DNA of 64,000 bases from AP-15 sp963785565 (GTDB lineage: Bacteria; Pseudomonadota; Alphaproteobacteria; ATCC43930; CGMCC-115725), in assembly GCA_963785565.1 (NCBI GenBank), contig CAWAVV010000068.1:62001-126000 (forward strand), read 5' to 3'. This document shows, in pieces, positions 27,156-36,213 of the stretch (position 1 is the stretch's first letter; every line of letters begins with the position of its first letter). The notes under the pieces are model-generated. The model saw nothing but the letters and a program-made list of their open reading frames with translations. It searched no databases and was not told the origin of the DNA. Position numbers and translations under genes: made by a program.

Positions 27156-28447
27156 AAAGCCCTCCCTCAGCCCTCCCGCGGCCGACCCTGCCGCAGCTGC
27201 GCGAGTGCTCGGGCTGCGGGTTGCTTCAGATGGTCCCTGCGCTTCCGCCAGGCGCCACCGCGCGCTGCGCGCGCTGCCCGACGATCTTACGCCGTGCTTC
27301 CGCCTACCGCCTCGACCACATCATCGCGCTGACCGCGGCGGCGCTGGTGCTGATGGCGGTCATGTGCACGACCGCGTTGATGAGCGTCGAAACCGCCGGC
27401 ATTCGTCATGTCGCCAACTTGTTCTCGGGGCCGGACGAGCTGGTTCAGCGGAGCATGGGCCCGCTCGCTGCAGTGGTGCTGTTCGTCACGGTGCTGGCGC
27501 CGCTCGGCCGCCTTGCCGGCACGCTCTATGTGCTGATCCGCGCTTACGAACCGCGCCCGCCGCGTCATTTGCGCTGGGTCTTTATGGTGGCCGAGCGTCT
27601 GCGCCCGTGGTCGATGATCGAGGTGTTTCTGTTTGGCGTTTTCGTCGCCTATGTGAAGCTCGGCGACTTGGTGACGATCGGCCTCGCGACCGGGGTTTAC
27701 GCGCTGTTCGCCTTGACGATCGTGCTGGTCTGGGTCGACAGCGCCCTCGACCGCGAAAAGGTGTGGGAGCAGCTCGACCACAAAGATCGGCCCGATGCTC
27801 TGCCCTGCGGCGCCATCGCCGGAGCGATCGCTTGCGAGACCTGCGGCCTTGTCAGCGCTCTCGGCCCAGCCCATCCGCGCTGCCCGCGCTGTGACAGCGC
27901 GCTGCACCGACGTCGGCCGAACAGCATCCAGCGGACCTGGGCCTTGGTCATCGCTGCTGCGATCCTCTATATCCCAGCCAATTATTATCCGGTGCTGACG
28001 GTGGTGCAGCTCGGCGCCGGCCAGCCGAGCACGATCCTGGGCGGCGTCGAGGAGCTGATTACGGCACGCCAATACCCGCTCGCCGCCCTCGTCTTTTTCG
28101 CCAGCATCGCGGTGCCGGTCCTAAAGCTGGTCGGGCTCTCGATCATGCTGATAGCGACCCAGACCGGGCGCGCTGGCCGGCTGCGCGACCGCACCCGGCT
28201 CTACCACATCGTCCGCTTTATCGGCCGCTGGTCGATGATCGACATCTTCATGGAATCGTTGCTGGGCGCCCTCGTCGTCTTTGGCTCGGTGATCACGATC
28301 CAACCCGGTGTCGGCGCGCTGGCGTTTTGCGCGGTCGTGGTGCTGACCATGTTCGCGGCCGAAACCTTCGACCCCCGCCTGATGTGGGACACGGCGGCCG
28401 CACGGGCCCCATCGGCGGCAGCGGCGGGCGCGATCCGCCCCGCCTGA
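27152..28447 (+). CDS. pqiA: PqiA-like integral membrane protein
   Basis: 431 residues from a GTG that overlaps the pqiC stop. Two PqiA repeats are visible, each opened by a rubredoxin-like zinc or iron knuckle: CSGCGLLQMVP...CARCPTIL and CETCGLVSA...CPRCDSALHRR, each followed by four TM helices. The conserved ERLRPWSMIEVFLFGVFVAYVKL and GRWSMIDIFMESLLGALV are the matching blocks of the two halves. It is the inner-membrane partner of PqiB. Being last in the operon is unusual relative to E. coli. Confidence 0.92.
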   Translation: MKSPPSALPRPTLPQLRECSGCGLLQMVPALPPGATARCARCPTILRRASAYRLDHIIALTAAALVLMAVMCTTALMSVETAGIRHVANLFSGPDELVQRSMGPLAAVVLFVTVLAPLGRLAGTLYVLIRAYEPRPPRHLRWVFMVAERLRPWSMIEVFLFGVFVAYVKLGDLVTIGLATGVYALFALTIVLVWVDSALDREKVWEQLDHKDRPDALPCGAIAGAIACETCGLVSALGPAHPRCPRCDSALHRRRPNSIQRTWALVIAAAILYIPANYYPVLTVVQLGAGQPSTILGGVEELITARQYPLAALVFFASIAVPVLKLVGLSIMLIATQTGRAGRLRDRTRLYHIVRFIGRWSMIDIFMESLLGALVVFGSVITIQPGVGALAFCAVVVLTMFAAETFDPRLMWDTAAARAPSAAAAGAIRPA

Positions 28448-28476
28448 TCGGTCATTGTCGCCCGTACCGGCGGCGA

Positions 28477-29286
28477 TCAGTCGCCGACACCCCAGGCGAT
28501 TGCGTTGCGCAGCAACGTGACGAACGCGTCGGTTTCCCACGGGCCGTGAAAAATGGGCGGCGTCGTGTCCGCGGGGTCGGCCGGGCGGGCCGCGCGGATC
28601 GCGGGGTTATGGCAATGGCCGAGAGCAAAATAGGTCACCCCACCCTTGCCGACCTCTCGGGTATAGCCAATGACACGGGTCCTGTCGTCGGGTTGCAAGG
28701 ATGTGTCGGAGCCGTAGAGGGTCTCGACGACGGGCCATGCGGCGCTAGCGCCGTAATCCGCGGTCAGCAGGATGTGCGTCGACGACGGATCCTGCAGCTC
28801 GATGAAGTACGGCTCGTCCTCGACAACGAAGGAATTGCCGAGCCCTCTGGTCAGAGGGGTGTCGGCGGCGCTGACTTCGACGCGAAACTCGCAGATCGGC
28901 GGATGGGTCAGGAAGCGGCTGCCAAGGAGCGCGTGGTGCTCGGTCTTGACGGTGCGGCGATTGCGCACGCCCTCGACCCGCTCGGCACGGCCGCCGCTGG
29001 TCCCGTGCAAGCCGAGCCAATGGCCACCCGCCTTCAGCCAGTCCTCGATGGCGCGGGTTTGCAGGGCGTTCGGGTAGGGGCCGGCGACATAGGTGATCAG
29101 CAATCGGCTGGCCGGCAGCCATTTCTCGACATCGGCGAAGTCGTTGGCGACGGAGGCCGGAATCTCTCGCTCCGCCAGCAGCCCCAAAAGCCGCAGGCGG
29201 GCATAATCGTGGTCGTGCCCGGCCATCGAGCCGGGCGGAAACCCGCCCGCAATCAGATGCGCCCGGCCGGAATTGTTCTCTGTCAT
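28477..29286 (-). CDS. ThuA-like domain protein
   Basis: 269 residues from the ATG at 29286, with GAGGTGATCC just upstream. The fold signature of the ThuA/trehalose-utilisation, glutamine-amidotransferase-like family is seen in RLLITYVAGPYPNALQTRAI, GGHWLGLHGTSGG and YFALGHCHNPAIR, with a His-rich C-terminal part. There is no catalytic Cys as in true amidotransferases. The role of the family is unclear; some members sit in sugar-uptake loci. It is convergent with pqiA and alone. Confidence 0.8.
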   Translation of the reverse strand: MTENNSGRAHLIAGGFPPGSMAGHDHDYARLRLLGLLAEREIPASVANDFADVEKWLPASRLLITYVAGPYPNALQTRAIEDWLKAGGHWLGLHGTSGGRAERVEGVRNRRTVKTEHHALLGSRFLTHPPICEFRVEVSAADTPLTRGLGNSFVVEDEPYFIELQDPSSTHILLTADYGASAAWPVVETLYGSDTSLQPDDRTRVIGYTREVGKGGVTYFALGHCHNPAIRAARPADPADTTPPIFHGPWETDAFVTLLRNAIAWGVGD

Positions 29287-29466
29287 CGGATCACCTCGCT
29301 CGCCTCTTTGCGCCTGCAACAGCTCGACCCCAGTCTCTCACCTGCCCCGGTTTTCGCCTACCATGAATTAGCAAAGCCAGCCGGCCTTCTCGAGACTGAT
29401 TTACCTGTGGTCGAGCACCTCCGGATCGTCGTTTTAGTTCAGAGTGGCTGCGCTCTCCGGCAGAAC

Positions 29467-29887
29467 CTACAGGAGCGAGGCGGGACTGATCGAGAGAGTC
29501 CCGGTAAAAGGCCGGTCGTGGGCGAGGATGAGCAATACCGACACAGCCACCCCACTCGCAAACAGCCCCATTGTAATGGCAGCCGCCCCCGGTTGTCGCT
29601 GTGGACCATGGCAACGGCTGCCAGCATGCAAATCGTCTGCACCAGCAGGCACGACCATTTAGTCAGATTGACTTGCGACCGGCTGACGATGATGCGTTGC
29701 CGGCGCGCGTCGAGGGCGTTTTCAAGGGCGGCAGCATACCGGGGGAAACCGCCTTGAAAGCGCGTGCCCGCTCGCCTGCCGCAAGGCCAATCACAACCGC
29801 ATAGATCACTGCCGTGACCAGGTAAGTAGCGCCGAAAACGACCAGCGCCATCCATATTAACGGGAGGTTGTGCAGCCAGTCATTCAT
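29467..29887 (-). pseudogene. DUF4239 membrane protein remnant (internal deletion plus frameshift)
   Basis: Read from the ATG at 29887, MNDWLHNLPLIWMALVVFGA to AVSPGMLPPL matches the N-terminus of DUF4239 proteins (normally ~255 aa). It then jumps, in another frame, to ENALDARRQRIIVSRSQVN ... AAVAMVHSDNR, which belongs near the C-terminus, and after a further shift in a G-run to AAAITMGLFASGVAVSVLLI ... LLILAHDRPF. Roughly 120 codons between these blocks are gone. Three ordered pieces of one family on one strand, in two extra frames, show a decayed gene rather than chance. Confidence 0.8.
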
Positions 29888-30127
29888 GTGTTGCGCCTTC
29901 CGATGTCGAGAGCCACGGGATGGACCCATCAATGTCTGACAGCCATTGGTACGGCCTCACCGTCAGCCGCCCAAGAACGACTGACGGCGCATCTAAATCG
30001 GAAACTCACCGACGCGCAGAAGGTAAAAGTACGGCGGCGCTCTGGAAGGGTGGCGTTCCTTTGCCCACGTCATAGCTGCGCGCGAGCTCGGCAGAAGCCT
30101 TTGGGTGCTGATGGAGCCACGGACTCT

Positions 30128-32833
30128 TCAGAACCGTACGCTGGCCTTAAGCCGGACCCCTTGATCCCTTATCCGCGCCCCATAGTGTCCGTTGTAGGCA
30201 AGTTTCAGTCCCAAACCGTTCTGGGACAGAAGAAAATCTGCGCCAGCGGCGACATCGGCTGCTACCGAGTCAATGGCGGTCGTGACGCGAAACGGGGCAA
30301 CGCCGGGAGGCGCGCCGCTGAACATCGCGCTTGCTCCGAAATCTGTATTGCTAAACGCTGTCATGCCAATCCGCGCGAACTGCCTCAGCAGAGCATAATT
30401 AGGTAGGTTCATCTGAGTGCCGATCTCAACCGCAGGCGACCCGCTGAAGACTGTATGACTGCCGCCCGAAATAACCAGACTGGCGCCGCCAGCGCCCTGC
30501 TCGCTAAACCCGTTGAAGCTGATTCCGGTGACGTTCAAATCGATGGTCGGTTTGAGATACCATAATCCTCGATCGACCAAATACGCGGCTTGCAGCTGCC
30601 CGCCGACGCGGCTGACCCTACTATCGGCACCGGCAGTCCCGTTGAACGATCCGAAGTCCATAAAACGGTCGGTTGTGTACCAGCCATAACCGCCATAGGC
30701 CGCCGCCGCGAACAGGAAAGGGCCGGGGTTGTATTTGACGACGGCCCCAAAATTCGCGCGAGCCGCCCGTGATTGTGCCAGCGCGTTTCCGGTCTCTTCG
30801 TTGCCGTGCTCGTAGCCGAGAGCGAAGCCGGCGAACCAATCGGGCTGCAACCTCACTTCGGCGCCGCCGGAAGCGCGAACTGCGCTCTCGCTGAAGCCGA
30901 GCCCCCCCGACCCGGCGTTGAGGTCGAGGAAGTTCCCGCCGATCTGTGCCCAAATACATTGCCCCTCCTTGATGAAGGCGTAGCGGCCATCCGGTACGTT
31001 GCAGCTCATTAGGGCGCTGGCAAACCGCAAGCCGGAATAAAAGTCGGCGATCTCGTTGTCGACATAGGTCTCGGGCGAGAGCTGGTCGTAGGCTTGCCCC
31101 AGACTTACCAGGTCGGGAATCGTGAGCAGCGCCTGGGCGACGGGCAAAAAGGCCGCCGAGCCGGCGGCGAGCTGGATGGCGTTGACGTTCTGGCCGATCG
31201 CCGTCTGGTTGCGGTTCAGCCCCGCAGGCGCAAAATCCAACCCGCCTTGTAGTACCACGTCGTTCGGATCCGGGAATTCCAGCTGATAGACTGCAACCGC
31301 CGGCTCCGTCAAAGCGACCCCATTATTCGTCACGCCGCCATCGGCGTGCACGATCGTCGAGGCGGTGGCGCCCACAGATGGTGTGGCTTTGGTGAGGTTG
31401 ATGGCCGCCTGACCGCCAAGATTGGCGGTGCCACTGACGTTGATCCGATCGGCTTGGCCGGATGCCGGGTTGAGGTCGACCGTGATTTTGCCGGAGCCTC
31501 CTTGCACCAAGTTCCCGGTCAGCGCCGTGGTCTGGATGACGCCGATGCCGCCCGGCGACAGATTTCCCGCGTTGTTGAGCGTATTCCTGGCGCCCAGATT
31601 GACCGTAGCCCCCGGATTGAACGTACCGCCTATCAGATTGTTGAAGGCGTTGCGGCCGGGCCCGAGATCAACGTTGCCGATGATGATCCCGGCATTGTTG
31701 ACGGTATTGTTGCCGACGAAAAGCATCAACGGCGGGAAACTGAAGAGAGGGGTGCCGAGAATGGCGTTTCCAGCGAGCCCGCTCGATGTGGTGATCGTAC
31801 CGATATTCGTCAGCGTATTGTTGCCGCCCGCGATCAAAACAACGCCGGCGCCGCTGCCTGAGCCACCGGTTATCGTGCCGCCGGTGATCTTAACGACGAC
31901 GTCGCCGTTAGTCGCGACGGCCACAATCGCAGCAGAGCCATTGCCAGACGCGTTTATGTTGCCGGACGACGTCACGCCGACGCCAGTCCCCGAGACGTTG
32001 ATCCCGGAGCCACCGCTACCGGCGACGGATATGTTGCCTGACGATGCGACGGTGGCTGTGCCGCCGTTCAATTCGGCCCCGATCCCGGCCCCAAAACCTG
32101 CATTACCGCTGATGGATATGTTACCAGACGATGCGACGCTGACTGCGCCGCCGTTCGATTGGGCATTGATCCCGATGGCGAGACCCTCATTACCCGTAAT
32201 TGTAATGTCGCCGGACGACGCAACGCTCACGGCACCGAGGCCAGAAGACACGTTAATCCCGGAGCCGCCGCTACCCGCAACGGATATGTTGCCTGACAAT
32301 TCGATGGTGACGGCCCCACCTGACGAAGAGGCAAAAATGCCAACGCCGTCATCACCCACAACTGACGTGTTGCCCGAGGAAGTCAGGGTGATCGCCCCAG
32401 TGCTTGACAAAAAGATCCCAACAGGCTCATTTGAAACGACGATCCCAGGAATAATCTCAAATTGTGTTGCAACACTGTTTATTACATAGGGCCTAGTATC
32501 GCTATTGACCGTGATATCACTGCTACTCTCGAACATGATTCCCGGCTGGCCATTCGTTGGCATAATATCGCTGGTTAGTGAGTTGATATTTAGAATGGTA
32601 GTTCCGGGTGAAGGATTCGCGACGCCGGCAGACTGGTTCCCTGAGCAAGTGACGGTACCTATGCCCGTGCAGGGATCCGGGCCTGCCTGGGCGGTATCCA
32701 TCAAGGTTGCGCACAACGCGCCGGCCGCAATCGCGCGCAGTAGCAACACCACGGTGACGAACCTCGCCGAGTCGGCCGACCTCCTGCCGTTGCTGCTACA
32801 GATCGGCTTCGACGATAGTCCTAAACCAAGCAT
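30128..32833 (-). CDS. Autotransporter (type Va secretion) with beta-helix passenger
   Basis: 901 residues from the ATG at 32833 (GGGGAGG at a 7-nt spacing). A long signal peptide ends near LMDTAQAGPDPC. The passenger (about 50-600) is Ser/Gly/Asn-rich with repeated turns such as SSGNISVAGSGGSGINVS, the pattern of a right-handed beta-helix, then AITGNLVQGGSGKITVDL-like autotransporter strands. From about residue 610 a barrel domain follows (YAFIKEGQCIWAQIGGNF, FAGFALGYEHG) ending in the outer-membrane C-terminal signature VRLKASVRF. It would be displayed or released at the cell surface. The passenger DNA is visibly less GC-rich than the flanks, hinting at transfer or relaxed constraint. Confidence 0.92.
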   Translation of the reverse strand: MLGLGLSSKPICSSNGRRSADSARFVTVVLLLRAIAAGALCATLMDTAQAGPDPCTGIGTVTCSGNQSAGVANPSPGTTILNINSLTSDIMPTNGQPGIMFESSSDITVNSDTRPYVINSVATQFEIIPGIVVSNEPVGIFLSSTGAITLTSSGNTSVVGDDGVGIFASSSGGAVTIELSGNISVAGSGGSGINVSSGLGAVSVASSGDITITGNEGLAIGINAQSNGGAVSVASSGNISISGNAGFGAGIGAELNGGTATVASSGNISVAGSGGSGINVSGTGVGVTSSGNINASGNGSAAIVAVATNGDVVVKITGGTITGGSGSGAGVVLIAGGNNTLTNIGTITTSSGLAGNAILGTPLFSFPPLMLFVGNNTVNNAGIIIGNVDLGPGRNAFNNLIGGTFNPGATVNLGARNTLNNAGNLSPGGIGVIQTTALTGNLVQGGSGKITVDLNPASGQADRINVSGTANLGGQAAINLTKATPSVGATASTIVHADGGVTNNGVALTEPAVAVYQLEFPDPNDVVLQGGLDFAPAGLNRNQTAIGQNVNAIQLAAGSAAFLPVAQALLTIPDLVSLGQAYDQLSPETYVDNEIADFYSGLRFASALMSCNVPDGRYAFIKEGQCIWAQIGGNFLDLNAGSGGLGFSESAVRASGGAEVRLQPDWFAGFALGYEHGNEETGNALAQSRAARANFGAVVKYNPGPFLFAAAAYGGYGWYTTDRFMDFGSFNGTAGADSRVSRVGGQLQAAYLVDRGLWYLKPTIDLNVTGISFNGFSEQGAGGASLVISGGSHTVFSGSPAVEIGTQMNLPNYALLRQFARIGMTAFSNTDFGASAMFSGAPPGVAPFRVTTAIDSVAADVAAGADFLLSQNGLGLKLAYNGHYGARIRDQGVRLKASVRF

Positions 32834-33097
32834 ATCGGTCCTCCCCACGCCGGATTGTTTTTTTGGCGAATTTGGCGTCCAGCGAGTCGGTAGGATATAG
32901 ACCAGGCGAAAACGCGTTAGAAGCTAAATCGAGTAGCAGAAGAGAGCGCTAAAAGTTGGGCGGCGTTGTGGTCTCACGCCGTTCGCGCGGTGCGCCTGTG
33001 AGCCCGGCTGCCTCGGGAAGACTTATCAAAACCTATTCAATTCTAACGCATGACTATCGCCGCCATCTGAAGAAGCGACCGCCGCTGACCGGAGCAA

Positions 33098-33625
33098 TCA
33101 GCGCGTCGAATTGTCGGGTCCGAACGGATCGTAGGGATAGCCAGCGTAGGCGAGACTAGCACTGCCGCTGAAGCTCAACAGCTCCTCCATTTTCTCGACC
33201 GTCCTGCCGATCGCGCTCAGAAGCTCGCCGGCTTGGAGCTGACGCTTAACCTCGATCAGGGCTCGGTTGGCGCCGTCGAGACGTTGCGCAAGGATCGCGG
33301 CGACATAGGGGCGACGGTCGGATCTCCGGCGAGCAGCGCCGGCGCATCGGCGACGTGAAATTCACATTGCTCCAGGGCCCTAACGTCCGCCGTATGGGGC
33401 TGATCCAGGAGAACGGCCAGCTCGCCGAACACCGACCCCGGGCGCCGAGACTTTGGCGATCTGCACTCCGTCCTTGACGACCTCCACAGCGTCGCTCCCG
33501 AGGACAAGCAGCCTTCCCGTGGATGAACCGGCCGTCAGCACAGTTTCGCCGGTTTGGCATTTCACCAGCGACAGGCCTGCGAGCCTCTCCGCAAAGGCCG
33601 CGGCGTCCGGAATAGGTATCTGCAT
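33098..33625 (-). pseudogene. Cyclic-nucleotide-binding domain protein with two compensating frameshifts
   Basis: From the ATG at 33625 (AGGAGG upstream) the frame reads MQIPIPDAAAFAERLAGLSL ... VEVVKDGVQIAKVSAPG, then stops at 33380. From about 33440 the next frame continues the same domain: GSVFGELAVLLDQPHTADVR ... ALLAGDPT. From about 33310 the first frame resumes with RRPYVAAILAQRLDGANRAL ... to TGA at 33098. Together they form a ~175-codon Crp-type cNMP-binding domain (FGELAVLL is the phosphate-binding cassette) with a C-terminal helix but no DNA-binding domain. Two opposite shifts make a pseudogene or two consensus errors. Confidence 0.8.
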
Positions 33626-33700
33626 GCTCCGGTCCTCCTTTCGGTTCGGTAAGGGGGTCAGGCACCCATCCCCTCTGACGAGCGCGTGATTTTGTCGGCA

Positions 33701-34600
33701 CTATAGTAGGTCGGCGACGGCGTTCCAGTACCGCTTCATGGCGTCGACATGGTCGCTCAGTGACCGGCCGGCGATGCGGTGGAGGTGGCCGCTCTCGTAG
33801 TAATTGGCCAAGGTCAAATGGGTAACGCCGATCGACTTCCAGAATCGCACCTGGTCACGCCATTCGGCCTCGGTCCCGGCGCCGGCCGAGACCCGCGTGT
33901 CGATGCCGATCGTCGCCGGATCACGGCCGGCCGCCTCGGCATAGCGCTGCAAGGTGGCGATAGCCTTTCGTGCTTCGTCGCCGGGCGGATAGGCGAGCGG
34001 CATCCAGCCGTCACCCCATTTGGCGCAGCGGCGCAAGGTCACGTCGGCATGACCCCCATACCATAGCGGGATCTTGCGCCCGGTGGGCAGCGGGTTGATC
34101 CCGGCATCCTCGATTGTGTGCCATCTGCCTTTGAAGCTGACATGCGGTTCGGCCCACAGCGCCCGCATGACTTCGACCTGCTCCTCCGAGCGCCGTCCCC
34201 GATTGTGAAAATTCTCGTTGAGGCCGACGAACTCCACCTCGTTCCACCCGACCCCGATGCCGAGGCGGAAGCGACCGCCCGAGAGCACATCGAGACAGGC
34301 CGCCTGTTTGGCGACGAGCACGGTTTGACGCTGCGCCAGGATCAATACCTGGGTGGAGAAATCGGCAATCTGCGTGCATCCGGCGAGAAAACCGAACAGC
34401 ACAAACGGGTCGTGATACCAGTCGGTTGATCGGGCCCGGCCCTGGGTCCACTCGGGCCGGCTCGCGACATTGACCCCCAGCACGTGATCGGGAGCGGCGA
34501 TGCCGTGATAGCCGATCGCCTCTGCCGCCTGCGCAAATTCCCGCAGCGCCGCCGGTTCGCCGCCAATGTCGACAATCGGGAGAGCTACGCCGAGCTTCAT
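33701..34600 (-). CDS. LLM-class F420-dependent oxidoreductase (luciferase-like)
   Basis: 299 residues. The TIM-barrel N-terminus MKLGVALPIVDIGGEPAALR, the block QAACLDVLSGGRFRLGIGVG and the segment GLNENFHNRGRRSEEQVEVM followed by KIPLWYGGHADVTLRRCAKW are typical of the TIGR03619-type F420/flavin oxidoreductases. Electron donor (F420 or FMN) and substrate are not told by sequence. It lies just before a cNMP pseudogene and after an esterase on the same strand. Confidence 0.88.
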   Translation of the reverse strand: MKLGVALPIVDIGGEPAALREFAQAAEAIGYHGIAAPDHVLGVNVASRPEWTQGRARSTDWYHDPFVLFGFLAGCTQIADFSTQVLILAQRQTVLVAKQAACLDVLSGGRFRLGIGVGWNEVEFVGLNENFHNRGRRSEEQVEVMRALWAEPHVSFKGRWHTIEDAGINPLPTGRKIPLWYGGHADVTLRRCAKWGDGWMPLAYPPGDEARKAIATLQRYAEAAGRDPATIGIDTRVSAGAGTEAEWRDQVRFWKSIGVTHLTLANYYESGHLHRIAGRSLSDHVDAMKRYWNAVADLL

Positions 34601-34667
34601 CTGGACCTCCGCGGGAGCAGATTTCTGTGACCCGCCCCGACCATATCACAGGCGTGACGCTGCGACT

Positions 34668-35675
34668 TCAGCCGGACAACGCCTTGGCGAGAAACGGCAG
34701 GCTCTCGTCCATCCGGTAATCGACCCCGGAATGGTTGTCGGGGAACTCCTCGTAGCGATGCGCAACGCCGAGCTCGTTCAGCCGCCGCGCAAACCTGCGG
34801 GCGCCGTAGAGCAGATTGAACTGATCCGTCTTGCCGCAATCGATGTAGAGCGCCTTCAGCTTGCGAAGATTGTCGGCCCGGGTTTCGAGCGCGACCACGG
34901 GATCGTGCCGCAACCAGTTCGCCCAGCGTTCCTCGATAATCTCGCAGGTATCGAACGTGACCGGCAGCCGCATCCCAAGAAACTGCGTCGGATCGGGATC
35001 GTAACTGGCCGCCATCGCCAGCGCGTTGACCACCTTGAAGGAACCCTCCGGGTGCTTTTGGGCGGATTCGAGCTTTTGCCACCAGCGCTCGATCGAGTTC
35101 TCATCACCGGCGAGAGCACGCAGCGCCGCCGGCATGTCGGGCAGATAGCACACCTCGAATCCCATATCGCCGGAATGACAGGCCGCCGCCGCCCAGACGT
35201 CGGCGTGGCGCAGCGCGTGCGTGATCGCGCCATAGCCGCCGGAGCTCTTGCCGAACACGCCGCGCCGCCCAGCGCCGCCGCAATTGAAGCGCTGCTCGAT
35301 TGCCGGCAGCATCTCGTGCAGCAGGAAGTCCTCCCAAAGGCCCATCGCGGCCGAGTTGATGTATTGGTTGCCGCCGAGCCGGGTAAAGCAATCGGGAAAG
35401 GCGACGACAACCGGCGGCATATGCCGTTCCCCGATCAGCCGGTCGAGCCGTTCGGGCAGGTTCTCGCGGAAGCCCACCCAATTCGTGTGGGACAGGCCGC
35501 TGCCGGTGAAACCGACCAGATCCACCAGCAGGGGTAATCCTTGTCCGTCATGCCCCGCCGGGAGGTACACATCAACGGCGCGCGCCGGCGGGTCACCCAG
35601 CATATTGCTCTTGAGGGCTTGGCTTTCGATCGTCACCCGGATGACCGAACCCGTCGACCCGAAGAACCTGCGCAT
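34668..35675 (-). CDS. Esterase family alpha/beta hydrolase
   Basis: 335 residues from the ATG at 35675 with a GGGGG run upstream. The nucleophile elbow is GKSSGGYGAITHAL, an oxyanion region precedes it in VVAFPDCFTRLGGNQYINSA, and the Asp/His of the triad are probably in DCGKTDQF and FPDNHSGVDYRM. It resembles esterase D / antigen-85-type hydrolases (PF00756). It is close to two luciferase-like enzymes, an SDR and DUF1330, and may act in the same degradative route. No signal peptide is seen. Confidence 0.85.
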   Translation of the reverse strand: MRRFFGSTGSVIRVTIESQALKSNMLGDPPARAVDVYLPAGHDGQGLPLLVDLVGFTGSGLSHTNWVGFRENLPERLDRLIGERHMPPVVVAFPDCFTRLGGNQYINSAAMGLWEDFLLHEMLPAIEQRFNCGGAGRRGVFGKSSGGYGAITHALRHADVWAAAACHSGDMGFEVCYLPDMPAALRALAGDENSIERWWQKLESAQKHPEGSFKVVNALAMAASYDPDPTQFLGMRLPVTFDTCEIIEERWANWLRHDPVVALETRADNLRKLKALYIDCGKTDQFNLLYGARRFARRLNELGVAHRYEEFPDNHSGVDYRMDESLPFLAKALSG

Positions 35676-35886
35676 GCGTTTTACCCCCGCTTCTGTTGAT
35701 AAGCGCGTACAACTGCATCGAAGATATGGGTGGGCCGGTGGCAAATCCTGCATGCCGGTCGGCCAAGTCCTGCCGGTCGACAGTAGGGTTACTCCCGCCG
35801 ACGGCCCGGGCCGAGAGACTGAGCTTTGGCAAGGGGCGCGATGCAGGGTACGCTCGCATCCGCATCTAATCGGAATGGAGAGGGCG

Positions 35887-36177
35887 ATGGCTAAGGCATA
35901 TTGGGTGGCGACGTATCGTTCGATTTCCGACCCGGAGGCGTTGGCGGGTTATGCCAAGCTCGCCGGTCCGGCGATCGAGGTCGCTGGCGGGCGATTTCTG
36001 GCCCGCGGGACTGCCGCGAAAGCCTATGAAGCCGGGGTTCTGCAGCGCACCGTCATCATCGAATTCGACAGCGTCGCGAAGGCGACGGCCGCGCACGACA
36101 GTCCAGGGTACCAGGCCGCGCTGAAGGCTCTCGGCAAGGGCGCCGACCGGGATATGAGAATCGTCGAGGGTGTCTAA
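35887..36177 (+). CDS. DUF1330 family protein
   Basis: 96 residues from the ATG at 35887 (GAGAGGG upstream; the in-frame ATG at 35875 is possible). The core AYWVATYRSISDPEALAGYA and the C-terminal block FDSVAKATAAHDSPGYQAAL define DUF1330, a ferredoxin-like dimeric alpha-beta barrel. Function is unknown. It lies ahead of a luciferase-like monooxygenase gene by 36 bp and may share its transcript. Confidence 0.88.
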   Translation: MAKAYWVATYRSISDPEALAGYAKLAGPAIEVAGGRFLARGTAAKAYEAGVLQRTVIIEFDSVAKATAAHDSPGYQAALKALGKGADRDMRIVEGV

Positions 36178-36213
36178 TAGCGTTCCCATCGTTGCTCCAT
36201 AGGAGAAGCGGTC

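Noticed and set aside
29870..30406. 178-codon open frame on the plus strand
   Set aside because: It runs antisense over the C-terminal barrel of the autotransporter and has no motif or ribosome site.
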